A stretch of DNA of 64,000 nt, from contig NC_080569.1 in the NCBI RefSeq assembly GCF_030253575.1, forward strand, positions 950,001 through 1,014,000, given 5' to 3'. Below the pieces are notes generated by a model. It was not told the DNA's origin and ran no database searches. It saw only the letters and a program-made list of their open reading frames with translations. The stretch is from Rhododendron vialii. Its lineage: Eukaryota > Streptophyta > Magnoliopsida > Ericales > Ericaceae. Below are positions 36,069 to 49,000 of the stretch, piece after piece. Each line of letters starts with the position of its first letter. Within the stretch, counting starts at the first letter, position 1. Position numbers and translations under genes: made by a program.

Positions 36069-37042
36069 TAGGGGTGGCAAACGGGCGGGTTTGGATTAAA
36101 TTGGATAAGTTGTTAGTGGGTTGGGTCTTTAATGGGTCATTGACCCATTTAGACCCATTAACTATGAGTCTAATTATCCATACCCAACTCGACCCATTTA
36201 TTTTAAAGCAAACCCGACCCGCCCATTAACCCAATTACATATATACTAAAAATTATGATCGAAAAATTAGAAAAGTAAAAAAAAATTATGATCAAAACTC
36301 ATAAATTTTTTCAAAAAGACGAGAATAAGTAATTTTTATTGTCTTATTGATTTTTTTTTGTCTTTCTTCAAAAAATTATAAGTTTCGATCAAATTTTTTT
36401 ACTTTTCCGATTCCTCTCATCAAAACAAATTAATAAGTCACAAAAATATGATACAAAACAAAAAAAATGCAAAAAAAATTTGAATAAGGACAAAAAAATA
36501 AGTCAATTTTTTAATCCAAACCCTTTGCGGGACTACCATGAGAGAAATTTATTCACGGCGGAGCACAATTTCACGGGTCCATTCGTGCAATTAATGGATG
36601 AGATGTGTTTTCAATTTTGACTGGTCAAAATAATTATTACCGGTCACAATTGATTTTTAATTCGGACCATTCAAAATATTTTTGGACGCGTGTGATTTAG
36701 CACAAAACAATTGAATAAAAGAGAGAGAAGGCCATGCTCCTGGAGATTGGGAGGGGAGAGAGAGAGAGAGAGAGATAGAGAGGGGGGGGCGTACTCCTCC
36801 ACTTCTCAATTGCCCAAATTGCAAAAGAGACCAACTAAGAGATGGAATTTGGTGGGTTACTTTCATTGTCCATTGGGTCATTTAAGTTGACCTAATTGAT
36901 GCCAAATTATAACTCAACTAATAATGGGTTAGTTGGGTTTGAACCCATTCTTACCCAACTAATAAATTAGTTGGGTTGGGTCTATTTTCTAATTGATGGG
37001 TCTGGGTTTGTTAATAGGTCTGGGTTCAATTTGCCATCCCTA
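36069..37042. mobile_element. non-autonomous hAT element with 8-bp target duplication
   Basis: Starts TAGGGGTGGCAAAC and ends GTTCAATTTGCCATCCCTA, so TAGGGGTGGCAAA is the inverted end. CTAGCAAT is repeated exactly on both sides (36061-36068 and 37043-37050), the 8-bp duplication of hAT insertions. The subterminal parts are full of GGGTTGGGT and ACCCAAC words. A foldback-family copy sits inside at about 36245-36510, followed by a GA run and a G run. No transposase frame. Confidence 0.9.
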
Positions 37043-39039
37043 CTAGCAATGAACAAAACTAGATTCCCATCTCACCTAAAGCACAATGATGCATTGGATT
37101 GTTAATGGGTTATGGTAGATTTTGTGACGAGAGAGAAGGATGGATTGGGTGGTGTCGACTGAACAAGATGGAGACACTGAGTAGATAGGAGCTGAAGAAG
37201 GATAGGAGGTGAGGGATGATGACAAATGGAAGAGATGTAGACTGTCTGAGGAGAAAATGGATCTCTTGGTGGCAGATTGCAACCCACAAGGAAAACAAAT
37301 ATGCGGTCATGGGGCTCAGGTTCTGGGCTCAAAAGGTGGAAAGTGAGGTTTTTGGTGGTGGAGGTTTGCAGGAGAGGGGTGGAGGCTGGTTTTGGTTGGG
37401 ACGGTGGGGTACAATTTAGGGCAAGCGGCGAAGGATGGACTCTTGTTGTGGTGTAACCTCCAACTTTTGCGGTGGCAAAAGTTTTAGGTTACTTATGCAA
37501 ATAGTGGTCGCAGTTGGTTTGGGTGGTGTGACAACGTTAGTGCTAGTGCTAGTGCTAGCTTAGGTTGAAGATATGGGTGACTACTGGTTGGGTTAAAGAG
37601 GTAGTCTGAAGATGATGGTTATTGGTTTAGGGGCAAAAATGTGTATTGATATCTGCCGTTAATGGAGTCATTTGGAATTGTGATTTACGTAGTTAGAGGG
37701 GTTGGTGTTGAGTTTAAACATTACGGTGGTTTAAGTAAAATCAAGTCATAGATAGGCTTACGGGAATCGAACATTGTTCATGTGCTACAAGGATAAAACC
37801 ACACTCCACTCCACTTGCCGGGATTCTTTTGATTCAACACCGTCTTTTTCTGTTATTCCATTTTAACTCCCCGAGGATCTGGTATTCTAAGAATCCATGG
37901 ATTCACTTATCTGATTTTTGGAACTTAAGAAAGAAGCAGACTGGCAGAATCATGCATCATCTTTGATGATGGTTAGATCACTCAGATAACCAACGAGCTT
38001 CTATTCTAGCTCAATGGTATTACCGAAAGGCTCCCTTAGGGGAGGCCAGGGTTCACCAAACTCTTCTAACTTCAAATAAGCATTCAATCACTAATCCAAC
38101 TTACAAGTTCAAACATCAAAGTACGAGCTTTTGCATCTGTTAATAAACGAAGGCAAAACCCAGATAACCAGCACTACCAGCTTCTTGATTAAGACCAGGC
38201 TTTCATTTTGGCAACATTTCTGACCCCATCTTGCTAAAGTTAAACTGAAGGTTTGGTCTTGGACAACTTGCTTATTTATGGTTTAAGCAGTAATGTAGAA
38301 CTTTCAGTTCCTTCTTAGCCATTCCTTGAAAAAAAGTTCCAAGACCATGAGCAAAACATTGGACCACAAAGGGGGCAACAGTAATAGCAGTCAAAATACA
38401 ACGCATCCAATTCCAGCCCGCCTTCGGCAGAACTTCCTCAACAAGAATGAACAAGAAAGGAGAGTGATGGGTGGTATCCTTGCCTGATACCGACACCCCA
38501 GTATGTCTAGAAAAAAAAAAACGGAACACGGTTACCAAAAGTGTAGTCCATCGAGTGTAAAATACCTTGCTGCACCCTCTGCATGAAATCATGTGTTACT
38601 TGATAGACGTAACAGTCCAGGGAGAAAAAAGAAAAAGCGACCACAAGTCTACAACCTCATATATTGCAATTTCCAGGTTGAACAGGCAGCTACCAGTAAC
38701 CACTTAGTGTATGCTGGATGCCAAAACAAAACAAAAAAGAAACTGAGATATCAATATTACGATGTAACATTGACTAGTTTGGTGTTTCCAGCTCCACCAT
38801 TGAAGGAAAAAATCATGCATGAATTCAAGATCAACAAGTAATTTCAAGCCAAAATATAAACTACCGGAGAGAAAATTTGTCGATAAGCCGATACAGATGT
38901 TGCAAATGTCTGCATAACACGCCCAAAAAGAAACAGAACCAAAAAGACAACCCCAATACCAATTAGGCGGATAAACCTACTGCTTGGAATTTAACTGATC
39001 CAGATCAAGATCGAGCTGGTTGCAATCATCGCTGCGAAC

Positions 39040-41128
39040 TTAGTTCCTGAAGCCTCTGCTATTCCTTCTTCCTCTAGCCTTCTCAAATTTCCTCCCCTTT
39101 GCCCGGACATATGGCTTGGTGTGGCTATGTGGCACACCAGGAGCCTTGCCAAAGTGCTTCACTGCTTCACGAGAATTCTTTGGGCCTCTAAGGAGTATCT
39201 GTAGCCCACACCCACAGAGATAGGTAAGATAAAATCAGTTCTCCGCTAAAGAAACTACTCAGTAGCACAGGAAAAAAAATGAAATCCATTACTTCTTGAG
39301 AAATAAAAAGTTTAAAAAACATGGGCTAAAAAGGCCAAATATTTCCGCAAGTGCTATCCTGAAGCATATTTAGTCTAGGTAATCATCATAGTTGTTTATT
39401 TTTTTACTTAGGCGCCACATTGGACAATGGTAAAAGTACCCCAAGATGCCTTTTTACACCTCGTGACTTTGCAAATGTGCATATACACACCAAAAATGCA
39501 CACATCAAAGAAAATCATATATCTAAAATGAAATATCCTGACATACATACTATAATGTCAATAATTTTGAAACACAAATAAAAATCCAAAGTATATTACC
39601 AATTATACCACATAAAAAAGTTCCATAAAGCAGTCAGAAATCATCATGTTATACCAAAGAATAAAAAATGTGTAATCGTAAAGTGGCCTATGTAGTACGT
39701 ATAGCTATGGATCTTGTTAACAAGCTACCAGATGACAAGAGAATACATTTGAACCACAAATGAAAAACAATCCTCTAAAATTCCAGGAAGTTATCAATGC
39801 TGAACACCAACTTGTGATGGCATATGGAATAGCACAAACAAAGCCAGCACTGCAGCCTCACGGTTTACCAAGATATGATTTTCTACCAATTTCATTTTCA
39901 TAAATAACTAGGGGCAACTTGATTCAATAGAAACAAATGAATTTAGTACACTGCGAAGCACAAACATGAAAATTCAGTAGGATACAAACCGTGTTCTGCC
40001 CAAGGGGGGCTTTGAGAGCAAGCTGGTCAAATGTCAGGCACTCTCCACCTGCCTTCTCGATCCTTGCTCTTGCGGTTTCTGTGAACTTCAATGCAGTCAC
40101 TTTCAAAGGAGGAACTTCACTCACTCGAATGTCGTCAGTGATTGTCCCAACCACCACAGCAATCTTACCCTCCTGTTAGAAATAGATAACATTGTCACTC
40201 AAAAGAATTTTCCGAACTGACAGAGAACCAAAGTGTGTGCTGAATTTGGTTATGATAGGCAAACATAAACTGAAATTAAGTGGCGGAATTTGGATTTTTT
40301 TGAAGAACAATGAAATAATAGCATATAAAAACGGATAAGAATTGGAGCAATGTTTCCATGACACAAAGTAGCCATTTCAACACATAATTAGTCACCTTGT
40401 GCATCTATCACTTGTCACAAGATCCATTTCACAACATTTGTTACGTCCTCCGAAAGATAAGTACTAGGGATGTTATTTTTTCAAACGGCCTAAACCCTGG
40501 AAAATCAGTGCTCCTAGAGGGACCAGCATGAGAAACAATGACAAAATGCAACAAGTGCGATTAAAGTATGAGAGGAACAAGTCAATCTTCCTTAATCCTT
40601 TCGATTCCTACCTCCTAACGAAGCAAAGAAACATACTACCATGAGGAGAGAATATAAGCAATATATGGACGATGAGAGAGAGAGAGAGAGGCACCTTTCC
40701 CTCCATGAATCGACTCAAGCGGGAGAGAGATAGGGGCGGCTTGTTGACCTTGCTCATAAACAGCCGCTTCAGTATCACCGCATTGAACTTGCTTCCAGTC
40801 CTCCTTACCAGAAAACGGTACAGCTGCGACCACACATTAATCAGCTGGATATTCACGAGAAAACAATTGCAACGATATACAAAACCTAAGTATATTTCTA
40901 GAGATAGAGAGAGAAGTGAGATGCCTTGACGAGGAGCTTGAGATAAATATCCTGCGATTTTGGGGCAGTCCTTTTGGTCCTCTTGCTCTTTCCACCGGCT
41001 TTCAGATCGATACCCTATCACCAGTATTCGATTAAGAAATCAACAAGTGAACTAGAAGAGAAGAGAGAGAGAGAGACGAAAGAAGTGAGCTGAGTTGTAA
41101 TTAGGGCTTGGGATGTGAAGATACCATG
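39040..41128 (-). CDS. RPL18: 60S ribosomal protein L18 (eL18)
   Basis: Component of the large cytosolic ribosomal subunit. Coding exons are 41126-41128 (the ATG alone), 40925-41014, 40695-40823, 39990-40172 and 39040-39198, giving 187 aa, the family length. It starts [19 protein letters not shown], continues [29 protein letters not shown] and [20 protein letters not shown], and ends [15 protein letters not shown]. The second intron begins GC and not GT (GTCAAG|GCATCT); no GT donor there keeps the family sequence. The other introns are GT-AG. The C-terminal Asn replaces the more usual Val. The promoter has site II and telo-box motifs typical of ribosomal protein genes. Confidence 0.95.
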
Positions 41129-41199
41129 GCTGCTGCTGCTGCTCCACGCCGCGCCTGCTGAAGCCGAAATGGTCCTCTGTGTGAAGGAGAGAGAGGGAC

Positions 41200-41207
41200 T
41201 AGGGTTT
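41200..41207 (-). promoter_or_regulatory. telo-box upstream of RPL18
   Basis: AAACCCTA on the RPL18 sense strand, 72 bases before the ATG. Telo-boxes are characteristic of plant ribosomal protein and translation-factor promoters. Confidence 0.7.
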
Positions 41208-41280
41208 TATTTCTTCGGTTTATTTTGGTGGGGAAGGGCAAATGTAGGGTTGAAGAATTAGAGGGGCTTCTATTGAGTCA

Positions 41281-41349
41281 GGCCCAACAGTCAAGCCCAA
41301 AGAATTACGCGTTGAAAAACTACAATCCAGCACGCGCTTTTCAGGCCCA
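41281..41349 (-). promoter_or_regulatory. three site II (TGGGCY) elements upstream of RPL18
   Basis: TGGGCC at 41281-41286, TGGGCT at 41294-41299 and TGGGCC at 41344-41349 in the gene sense. Site II motifs close to a telo-box are the usual promoter signature of plant ribosomal protein genes and are bound by TCP factors in Arabidopsis. Confidence 0.7.
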
Positions 41350-42236
41350 TCAATCCGCCTCAACTTAGGCTCCGTTACGCTAAGATTCTTATTGTTTAGG
41401 GAAAATGACGGCTAATAACGTGTTTTGATAATTAATACACATTAATGACATTTTCAGCATTAACAAATGTTCTTAGCATGTTCTTTAGAAGTATTAATTA
41501 TCAAAACACGTCATGAACCGTCATTTTCCCTATTGTTTAAGTGTTTATTTCCGTTTTATGAGACATATCATTCTCTCACAATACATAACGGGCCTAAAAG
41601 TGTTAGCTCAGGAGCCAAGCTCTTGTACTTAAATTTTTCCCCTCATAAAACGGTACCAAAAAAACCGGTGGAGTAACATTCAGACAAAAGAAAAGGTGAG
41701 TTTCCCCGGTTCAAATGTTAACTTTCCCTAAATTGATAGGTGTTATGAGATAAATCACATCATTCGCATGCACATGCACGAGCAAGAGTGTGAATGTGTA
41801 AACAACATCTTTGAAATACTACATCCTAAACTATGAAAATCAACAAAAACAGGGATTGAGAGCGCGAACGCAATGCAAAAATTAAGAGCTCAAGTGTAAA
41901 ATATTTTGAAGAATTATGTGACTATGATTACGAGTCATTGAATGTTTATTGCAAAAATAAGATAGCCAAACTATTGATTCATTTTTACACTACTTATTAA
42001 TAAATGCACCCTAATGTCATTTGTTTGGGAGTAAAAATAAATTTTGTAAATTATTTTACCTATTTTCAGTTGTTCCGTAGTAGAAAACATGGGGAAAACA
42101 TTTTACACACAAAAACATTTTCAGTCAAGAGACGTAAAATGACTTTTTGTAAAACTTTGGTAAGTTGTTTTCCCTCACTGCGGTTTGATGTCCTGGGATT
42201 CTCGCCCCACGTCCTTGCCACAGGCCCACAATCCAA

Positions 42237-42271
<35 letters not shown>

Positions 42272-43040
42272 CACACGCACGAACACAAGTTCTATAACAT
42301 AAATCCCACTATTTTATCTTGCTTTTATTATTCATCTCTTTGTCATTACCTTAATCATATATAATTCTTCAACGACACACATGCAATCTCAATTTTTGCT
42401 TTGCGCTTGCGCTATCAATTATCGCACTCACAAATTTTAGTTGTTTGGGAGATTTTAGAGAGACGTTTTCACGCTTGCGCTCCCACGCCCGCCGCGCTTA
42501 AATTATGTAACTTAGTTCATGACACATTAGTTTTAAGGTCCAATTGGAGGATTCAAAGGAAGAGGATTGGTACAACACATGAAACTCGGTCTATGAATAC
42601 ACGAAAGAAAATGAATGGTCCAGATTCACAGCACTATGGGAATTGGCGTTTGTTTTAGAGGAAAATATTTTTCATATGCCAATCAAATACCGAAAAATAA
42701 AAGTTTAAAGTTTATTTTTTGAAGAACACATTTTACATACATCGAAACAAACGGAGTCTAAGTGTTTTAAAATACAAATTTTTATAACTAAAATCACACT
42801 TAGAGTAAAATTTTGGATAGCATTTATTTGCAAGACAAGAAAATGTGTGTGGAAGTTATTAATGACGTTCGAAATCCGCACTAATTAGGTCAGGGAGACC
42901 GGGCTGGGCCGCCTTGACAAAGCCCAGATCCCATATTACGGCCCCCACATCAGTTTTGGTTGTTCGGTAAACATTGCGCGGCATTTGGTCCAACTGTCAA
43001 CCAACCTCACTCACTCCACTCCAGTAGTCTGTTAGTAGTT

Positions 43041-43049
<9 letters not shown>

Positions 43050-43089
<40 letters not shown>
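43050..43089. repeat. (AG)n microsatellite in the MFP 5' leader
   Basis: About 20 AG units ending 4 bases before the MFP start codon, in the sense strand. Confidence 0.9.
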
Positions 43090-43090
<1 letters not shown>

Positions 43091-43093
43091 AAC

Positions 43094-46000
43094 ATGAAGG
43101 GGAGAACAGTGTTGGAGGTGGGAGCCGATGGGGTCGCTATCATCACCATAACTAATCCGCCACTCAATTTGCTCTCCGTCGACGGTAAATTATCTCTCCA
43201 CCGACTTTTGATTCCCTCCACGGCTCTGCCGTAATTGATTCACCCTTTTTATATTCCGGTTTCGTTTTGATGGAGAGATTTCTTCTTTCTTTTCTGGTTT
43301 GTTTGGTCACCATGAAGGCATGAACTACTTGCAGTGCATATTTTTTGCTCTTTGCTTTCCAATTCTAGAGAATAGAAACGCGGTCCATCGATGCCATGTG
43401 GATTATCGGTTTCAGTTATATGGCGTTTCGGTGTTCTTGGGTGACTCATAATAGCTGTAACCTGAGAAAAAAAACTATTACACGGTTTGAATACTTAATA
43501 ATTTCCCCCTTTTTGTGTGCGGTTTTCCAGCTGGAAAAGGAGCCATTTCAATTCATCACCGAGATTTTATCAATTACATCAGTAAACTGATAAATTTCTC
43601 ATATAAACAGAATTTGAAAAACGTCATGACTGATAGATGTTTTTCCTTGATTGGATACACCAATTGTCAGCTTTGAGCCCTTACCTTTGCCTTAATTAAT
43701 AGTTATGGATGAGGTTACTAGACATATTCAGGATGATATTCTGTCGTGTATGTTGTTTGCCGACTTTGTCTTAGCGGATGAAATTGCAAGGAGGCTTAAT
43801 GCTAAATTAGAAATTTGGAGAGAAACACTACAGTCCAAAGGATTTAGGATAAGAAGTAAAACTGAGAATATGTTGTGTAAGTTTAGTCACAATAGAAGTA
43901 CCCAGGCAGACAAGTGAGGATGCAAGATTAAGAGATACCAAAAAGTGAGCATTTTAGGTGCTTAGGTTGAATTACTAGCAAGGGTGGAGAGATTACGGAC
44001 GATGTAACCTATAGGATCCAAGTTGGGTGGCTGAAAAGCCGCTTCTGGTGTATCGTGTGATCGAAGAATACCTATAAAATTAGAAGGAAAATTTTATAGA
44101 ACTGCTATACGACCAGCGATGCTACGGGATGGAGTGTTGGCCTATCAAGAAGCAACAAGTGAGTAAGATGCATGTAGTCGAAATAAGGATGTTGTGATGG
44201 ATGTGTGGTAAGACTAGGAGAGATAGAATTAGAAATGAAACTATTTGTGAGATGGTAGGAGTTGTACATATGCATGATACTTTGAGAGAATAGATTAAGG
44301 TGCTTTACCGTAGACCTACAGACGTAGTAGTCAAGAAGAGTGACATGATATTAGTGAATAGTAGGGCTAGGGGAAGAGAAATATATAAACTGACTTTGAA
44401 TGCCGTGATACGGAAGGACTTGGGCTTACTAAATCTAAGTGAATAGGTAGCCTGGACATAGCTCAATGAAAAATAGGATTCATGTAGCCGACCCCAATTG
44501 ATTTGGACACAAGGCTTGGTTTGGTTCTGTTCAACTTGTTTATTTTATCTTGAAGCTTTCTATTCATCATGGTTTTGGTTTGCACAAATTTTAACCCATA
44601 GGTTTGACCACAATTTTATCAATAATTCTTTTCTTTTTGAAGAATCCTTGGGTGAATAATTTGCGGGTATATAAAAAAGAGAGTGTATTAAGGGCATTCA
44701 GTACTACAAGGGACATTTTGTCATGAAGTTTACTGTAGAAGTAGTACCCGTGAAATCAATTGGAGCTGTTACTCTTTTCCATTCAGAAGTCTTTTGGGTA
44801 CAATAAGGCCCATTACAAGGGACTTCAACTGGCAAAAACATTTCTGTCGCCCAGTGCAGGCCTCATAAGCGTTTTTCACAACCATTTTACAATCTTTCAT
44901 ATGAATCTTCAATTAAAGGCTATGGACCTGAACCCTCCTACAGGGAGATGAAGTATGTAGTGCTACCCACCCAAGTGACCAAGCTCCCCTCCTTGTGCAA
45001 GTCCCCTTAGGGCCTTTGAGTTCCTATTGAATGAGTAGTTTTGCTAATGGTAGCGGAAAATTAGCTAAATAAATAAATCCTTTCCTTTGGTTGGGAATTC
45101 AGGTTCATTCCTGAAGAACTTCTTATATTTTTGAGTTACATGATGTAATCATTTGCTTTAATTCCAGTTATGCTCAGCTTAAAAGAGAGCATTGAAGAAG
45201 CATTGCCAAGAGAGAATGTGAAAGCAATTGTGGTAACTGGTAAACCTGAGAAGCTCTATCACCATTCTCGATAAAGTTGTGTCGGTAACATTCTTATTTG
45301 AGCAGGTTCTGGTGGTAAATTCTCTGGAGGCTTTGATGTGTCTGTATTTGGTGGGAGTGATGGCAGAAAGGGTAGGGCACTTGATTCATTTGGGTTTGTT
45401 TCCACCAGTTTTATGCATTATCTGTGCTATGTTTATCTGTTTCTCTAACAACAGAGAACCAAAAGGTTGGATTTATGTCGATAGAATTTCTCACCGACGT
45501 TTTGGAAGGTACATAAACTCACTCTATGTATTATCAGGTCTTCATCTTAATATTTACAAGAATTATTGACAACTGGTCTCATGGTTGCTTTATTTCTAAG
45601 CTGCAAGCAAACCTATAGTAGCCGCTATTGGTGGCCCTGCCTTGGGTGGTGGATTTGAAGTTGCACTGGTATGTGTTGCAATTGATTTCATGTAGTCTTT
45701 GTCCTTGGTTTTTTAGTGGAAATAACGTTGTATCACTTACCTCTTCAGGCCTGCCATGCCCGGATATCAACTTCTACTGCACAGCTAGGCTTGCCTGAGC
45801 TTCAGTTTGGGTTAATTCCTGGACTTGGAGGTAGTTTTATGTTCCTCGCCTCATGGAATAATATTGGTTGGAAGTTTTAGATTCGCAATCGATTTGTCCT
45901 AAAATTGTATAGTCAATAATGAATGGTAAGTTGTGCTATAGCAGTGAAGAAACAGTTTTAGATATGAATTAGTGGCATGCTGGAACTCCAAAATATAATG

Positions 46001-49000
46001 TTCTTTCGTGCAATGCAGCATAGGGGCTGGTGAAAACCGTAATACTTGGCAAACTGTCACATCTATAAAACATTGCCGCTCAAATGTAGAACAATTATGA
46101 TGGTTCAATAAATATATAACGAGCACCAAATCAGTTGCATCAATGCCCCTTAGCAAGAGAAGTAATGCCTTCATGAATTTGATGGCTTAATATTGAAGTC
46201 ATGACTCATGCAACAACTCACATGCGTCACATCAGAGTTATTTAAGGAGGTTATCAAACTGATTCTGTGATTTGGAAATACCCTTTTCTGATCTAATGTA
46301 ATCAACTCAAGTGTGATGTGGGAGTTGCATTTTTTTCGAGTACTTTCTGAATCTGAAATCTGTGACTGGCCTCAGGAACACAGCGGTTGCCACGTCTTGT
46401 AGGCCTTACTAAAGCTCTTGAGATGATGCTGGTGTGCTGTCATTTGTCTTGCAACTGTCTCTTTGTCCTGGTTATCTCAGAAGTACCTAATATTTAGCTA
46501 CAAAACCATTTGATCTCTCTCTCTCTCTCTAGATGTCGACGCCTGTGACTGGGCAGGATGCTCATATTCTGGGCCTTGTGGATTCCGTAGCTCCAACAGA
46601 TGAGTTGGTCAACACAGCTCGTTCCTGGGCCTTGCAAATTTTGGCTCGTAGAAGACCATGGGTTACTAGTTTGCATAGAACTGACAAATTAGAGTCCCTA
46701 GCAGAAGCTAGGGCAATACTAAAGGTCACTAGATGTCAAGCCCAGGAACAAGCTCCAAATCTCAGACACCAACTTATATGCATTAATGTCATTGAAGAGG
46801 GCATAATTTCCGGTCCTCGTATTGGTCTTCTGAAGGTTTGTATTTTTTTTCTTGTTTCTCATTCAAGTTAAAGTCAGATTTGATATAACGTGCTTGCTGT
46901 TGGTAGGAAGCAGAGGCTCTAGAGGACCTTCGGCAATCTGAAATCACCAGGAGTTTGGTCCACATCTTCTTTGCTCGACGTGGAACTTCAAAGGTTTGAA
47001 TATACACCAGTAATCTAAATTCGTTAAGAGTATGGGCATGAAAAAAGAAGCAAAAATCTGCATTTTGTGCCAATGAGCTAAGTAGCAACTTTATATTTCT
47101 CATCTTCTTATTTCCTAAATTTCCCACACTATGGTATGAAAGGAATCAGAATGTGCATTCCAAACATTATTCACTGTGGTGAATGGTGATAGGGTGTTCT
47201 GGTAACTTTGATTCCATATGGAGTAAATCCTTTTAGGATGGTGGGACTACTAAGCATTGTTGAATAGAGAGGCAACTACCTCAGCTTGTAAAATAGAACT
47301 TTCCATCTTTTGACTTGAGGCTTAAGTTTTGCCACTCAAGTTTGAGCTTACCCAAGCTCGTTATATGGTGTTGAATTAAAAGTTTATACGTCTGGTTTTG
47401 AGAAAAATAAAAGGGAGATGGGATCATTGTCTAATCTTTTTTGGTCATGATCTTTCAGCCAACGAGGACAACGAACTCGTTAATTAGGAGAAGAGGCTCA
47501 AACTATTTTTAAACCTATCTGGTACTTATTGGTAGTTTATTTACTTTTAAGTATGAAGCAAGTTCAACTTTCTTTTTCTTGTCAACTTTAATTTAGCCAG
47601 GCTACTGACTGAGAAGGAGCTTAACTCAAGTTGTGCTAAAGAAGACAAGAAGTTCTGCTGCATTCTCAGCTCTACATTGTGCCTTGGCACAGAAGTCTCC
47701 CTATATTTGTCCTAATGACGATGCCCTTCCTCTCTATCCTTAGCATTTCCTTTTGATAATCCAAGATTTTATTGCAAGAACACAACAATACAGAGAGGAC
47801 AAGGAAGTTGCACCTTCCTATTAGTACAAAGAATCAACAAGAAACAGAGACCCTATAACAGAGAAGCCTACTAAGCATACTTGACAAGGATAGAGAATAC
47901 TTAGGGGCCAGGAGTGGTCTGCCAAAATTGGCATCCGTTGCATTTATGTGTCTTACTTTGAAATGTAACTGTTGACAGATTGCTGGAATCACTGATTTGG
48001 GCTTGACACCAAGGAAAGTTAATAGGATTGCTGTTGTTGGAGGGGGACTAATGGGCTCTGGAATAGCAACGGCATTGATTGTAAGTGACTACCATGTTGT
48101 TCTAAAAGAAGTAAATGAGAGTTCTCTTCTGGATGGGATAGGCAGGGTCAAAGGTGATCAGAATTTTTTCCCTCGGTAACCACTTAAAATCATATCTTAC
48201 TTGGAATTTAAGTTATTGTTAACCATTATCTTTCTCTTCAGTCAATTTGGAGAGTCAAGTCAAGAGAGGAAAAATGACACAAGAGAAGATTGAGAGAACA
48301 CTTTCTCGTCTGAATGGTGTTCTCAGCTATGATAGCTTTAAAGATGTGGATCTAGTCATAGAGGTTAATTCAATCACTATGACTGACTTAATTTGATTTG
48401 AAAATTTATCTTCATTGTTTGCTTTTAAGGCTGCCTCTTGAGACTGCTGGCCATGCAATTTGGCGGGGCCTCTTCAAACGTTAGGCTTTGAGATTAAGTG
48501 CTACAAGCGAGTAAAAGATTTATTAAGGATGTTGATACTTGTATGATTGATTTAAGCAGTTCATCTACTTGGTTGGTACACAAAGGAAATTGTATGAAAC
48601 GAATAAAGATTTTCCATCGGGAAGAGATATCCTGCAAATATCAGAAAGATACACCGAGGCAATGCTACTTGGCTAATATTATTGGTGCTTTTATGACTTG
48701 ACATGCTTTTTTGGCTGTTTGTGGGTCAAAAACCAAGGCAAAAGGTAAATAAGAAGGGAACACATGTACCTACAAATATAATTAACAATCGTATTCTCGA
48801 TGTTCTTTTAAATATTATGGTTTTGTAATGTGGTAGTTATGGGGATCCAGATCTTGTCAGACTTTCTGATTTCTCCTCTTTTTTGTTGTTTTGGGCAGGC
48901 TGTAGCTGAAAATCTCTGTTTAAAGCAACAAATTTTGTTCGATATTGAAAAATATTGCCCTCAACATTCCATCTTTGCTTGTAATACCTCTGCATTTGAC

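Larger units (their letters stand above)
35396..39039. other. intergenic, epoxide hydrolase to RPL18
   Basis: 3.6 kb with no supportable exon. It includes a poly-G run (35934-35947), a complete hAT element with target duplication (36069-37042) and the stretch 37050-39039, in which I see no feature apart from the expected RPL18 3' UTR near 39040. Confidence 0.55.
41129..43093. other. divergent intergenic region, RPL18 to MFP
   Basis: 2 kb between two genes that start away from each other, so it carries both promoters. The RPL18 motifs are listed separately. A (CT)n run lies at 42241-42268 and an (AG)n run ends just before the MFP start. I see no exon or recognised element in the rest. Confidence 0.6.

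Noticed and set aside
35790-37750. A larger element enclosing the hAT, suggested by CACTTAACCACC and its near-inverse GGTGGTTTAAGT at the two sides
   Set aside because: The match is short and imperfect and I found no target duplication.
37740-37800. tRNA gene or tRNA-derived element on the minus strand (GTTCGATTCCC)
   Set aside because: A box-B word is present but I could not find a matching box A or a cloverleaf.
37980-38070. SINE with TAGCTCAATGGTA and GGTTCACCAA words
   Set aside because: Spacing is plausible, but box B is poor and there is no second copy or poly-A tail in the window.
43705-43917. Separate 70-aa gene in the MFP intron
   Set aside because: It is the reverse-transcriptase end of a truncated LINE.
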